Below, piece after piece: positions 63,737 through 64,000 of a stretch of 64,000 nucleotides of DNA (position 1 is its first letter; each line of letters starts with the position of its first letter). This stretch comes from Candidatus Electrothrix rattekaaiensis (GTDB taxonomy: Bacteria; Desulfobacterota; Desulfobulbia; Desulfobulbales; Desulfobulbaceae). Where the stretch lies: positions 310,001 to 374,000 of the forward strand of contig JAVQMD010000002.1 in the NCBI GenBank assembly GCA_032595675.1, given 5' to 3'. The notes under the pieces are model-generated. The model was not told where the DNA came from, made no database searches, and saw nothing but the letters and a program-made list of their open reading frames with translations. The translations under genes and the position numbers were made by a program.

Positions 63737-64000
63737 AAATGGTATCCCACTTTTTCCTTCGGAAGAAATACCTCGTATCCTTGATCTGGTGCTATTCCAC
63801 GCTGGCAAGATTCGAAAAAAGCATGAAGCGGAAAGAGAAGACGTTATATCCGATCGACTTTTTAAGCGGTTACGAAAGGATAAGATCTTCCGGGCTGCAC
63901 CTTTTGTCCTTATCCGGGAGCACCAACTTTTTGACGAAAGTGATGAGGAAGGTCAGAGCGGGAGAATAGATATCAACTTTATCCGCCCTCCGGGCGACGA
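63726..64000 (+). CDS. Partial gene coupled to the methyltransferase
   Basis: A frame starting at TTG 63726, six nt after GGAGGAG, remains open to the window end. Visible residues include RILDLVLFHAGKIRKKH and, near the edge, SGRIDINF. The function is not recognised, but D-x-N/GRIDI motifs occur in restriction-endonuclease-fold partners, so it may be the cutting subunit. It overlaps the methylase end by 11 nt. Confidence 0.55.
   Translation, partial: MDAENGIPLFPSEEIPRILDLVLFHAGKIRKKHEAEREDVISDRLFKRLRKDKIFRAAPFVLIREHQLFDESDEEGQSGRIDINFIRPPGD

Overview
The window looks like chromosomal DNA of a Gram-negative bacterium, most plausibly a Desulfobacterota member near Desulfobulbales (possibly cable-bacteria-like). 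This placement is inferred from gene content: larC, a 2[4Fe-4S] ferredoxin, a LolA-type carrier, MurE with the meso-DAP DNPR motif, and a fused MurE-MurF. No marker gene here proves the taxon. Repeats, mobile-element traces and toxin-antitoxin pairs are unusually dense.

Layout. 0-3.2 kb: 3' part of larC, pgpA, and a livG/livF ATPase pair without permeases. 3.3-9.6 kb: a Uma2 nuclease, a giant P-loop NTPase with ten near-identical 102-bp TPR units, radC (with a transposase relic in front) and hemW. 9.8-14.2 kb: a metal-uptake operon (anchored protein, solute-binding protein with a Gln/Met repeat tail, ATPase, permease, small periplasmic protein) with three copies of a structured intergenic repeat. 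14.2-19.3 kb: two small zinc-ribbon proteins, a hybrid histidine kinase and an NlpE/META lipoprotein. 19.3-21.8 kb (minus): a tightly overlapping DUF3261-LolA-FabG-dehydratase operon resembling part of an aryl-polyene-type locus. 22.2-27.0 kb: a cohesin-like protein followed by a giant secreted CBM/SGNH/propeller protein with a C-terminal dockerin-like segment. 27.0-29.9 kb (minus): MarR plus an MMPL/RND exporter.

29.9-41.3 kb is an accessory island: thioesterase, a VapBC pair bracketed by ~155-bp direct repeats, an ABC-three-component (ABC-3C) conflict system, YefM/YoeB, an IS4-family element nested in an older inverted-repeat element, SanA, a DtxR/MntR regulator, Fic and a second VapBC. 41.4-52 kb is mostly housekeeping: der, a JAMM-like protein, a Glu/Leu/Phe/Val dehydrogenase, a fumarase/PurB-superfamily lyase, ferredoxin, asnS with tRNA-Asn beside it, tRNA-Pro, a PAS-GGDEF cyclase and panB.

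52.2-60.4 kb is the start of a division/cell-wall (dcw) cluster: mraZ (with its TGGNN operator), rsmH, ftsL, an FtsI homologue whose three transpeptidase motifs all look degenerate, a murE-murF fusion and mraY. After mraY the usual murD/ftsW/murG do not follow; a large N6-adenine methylase/restriction protein and a partial partner gene run off the window. The most unusual items are the apparently dead FtsI, the covarying repeats in the metal-uptake operon, the ABC-3C system, the TPR NTPase and the cohesin/dockerin pair.
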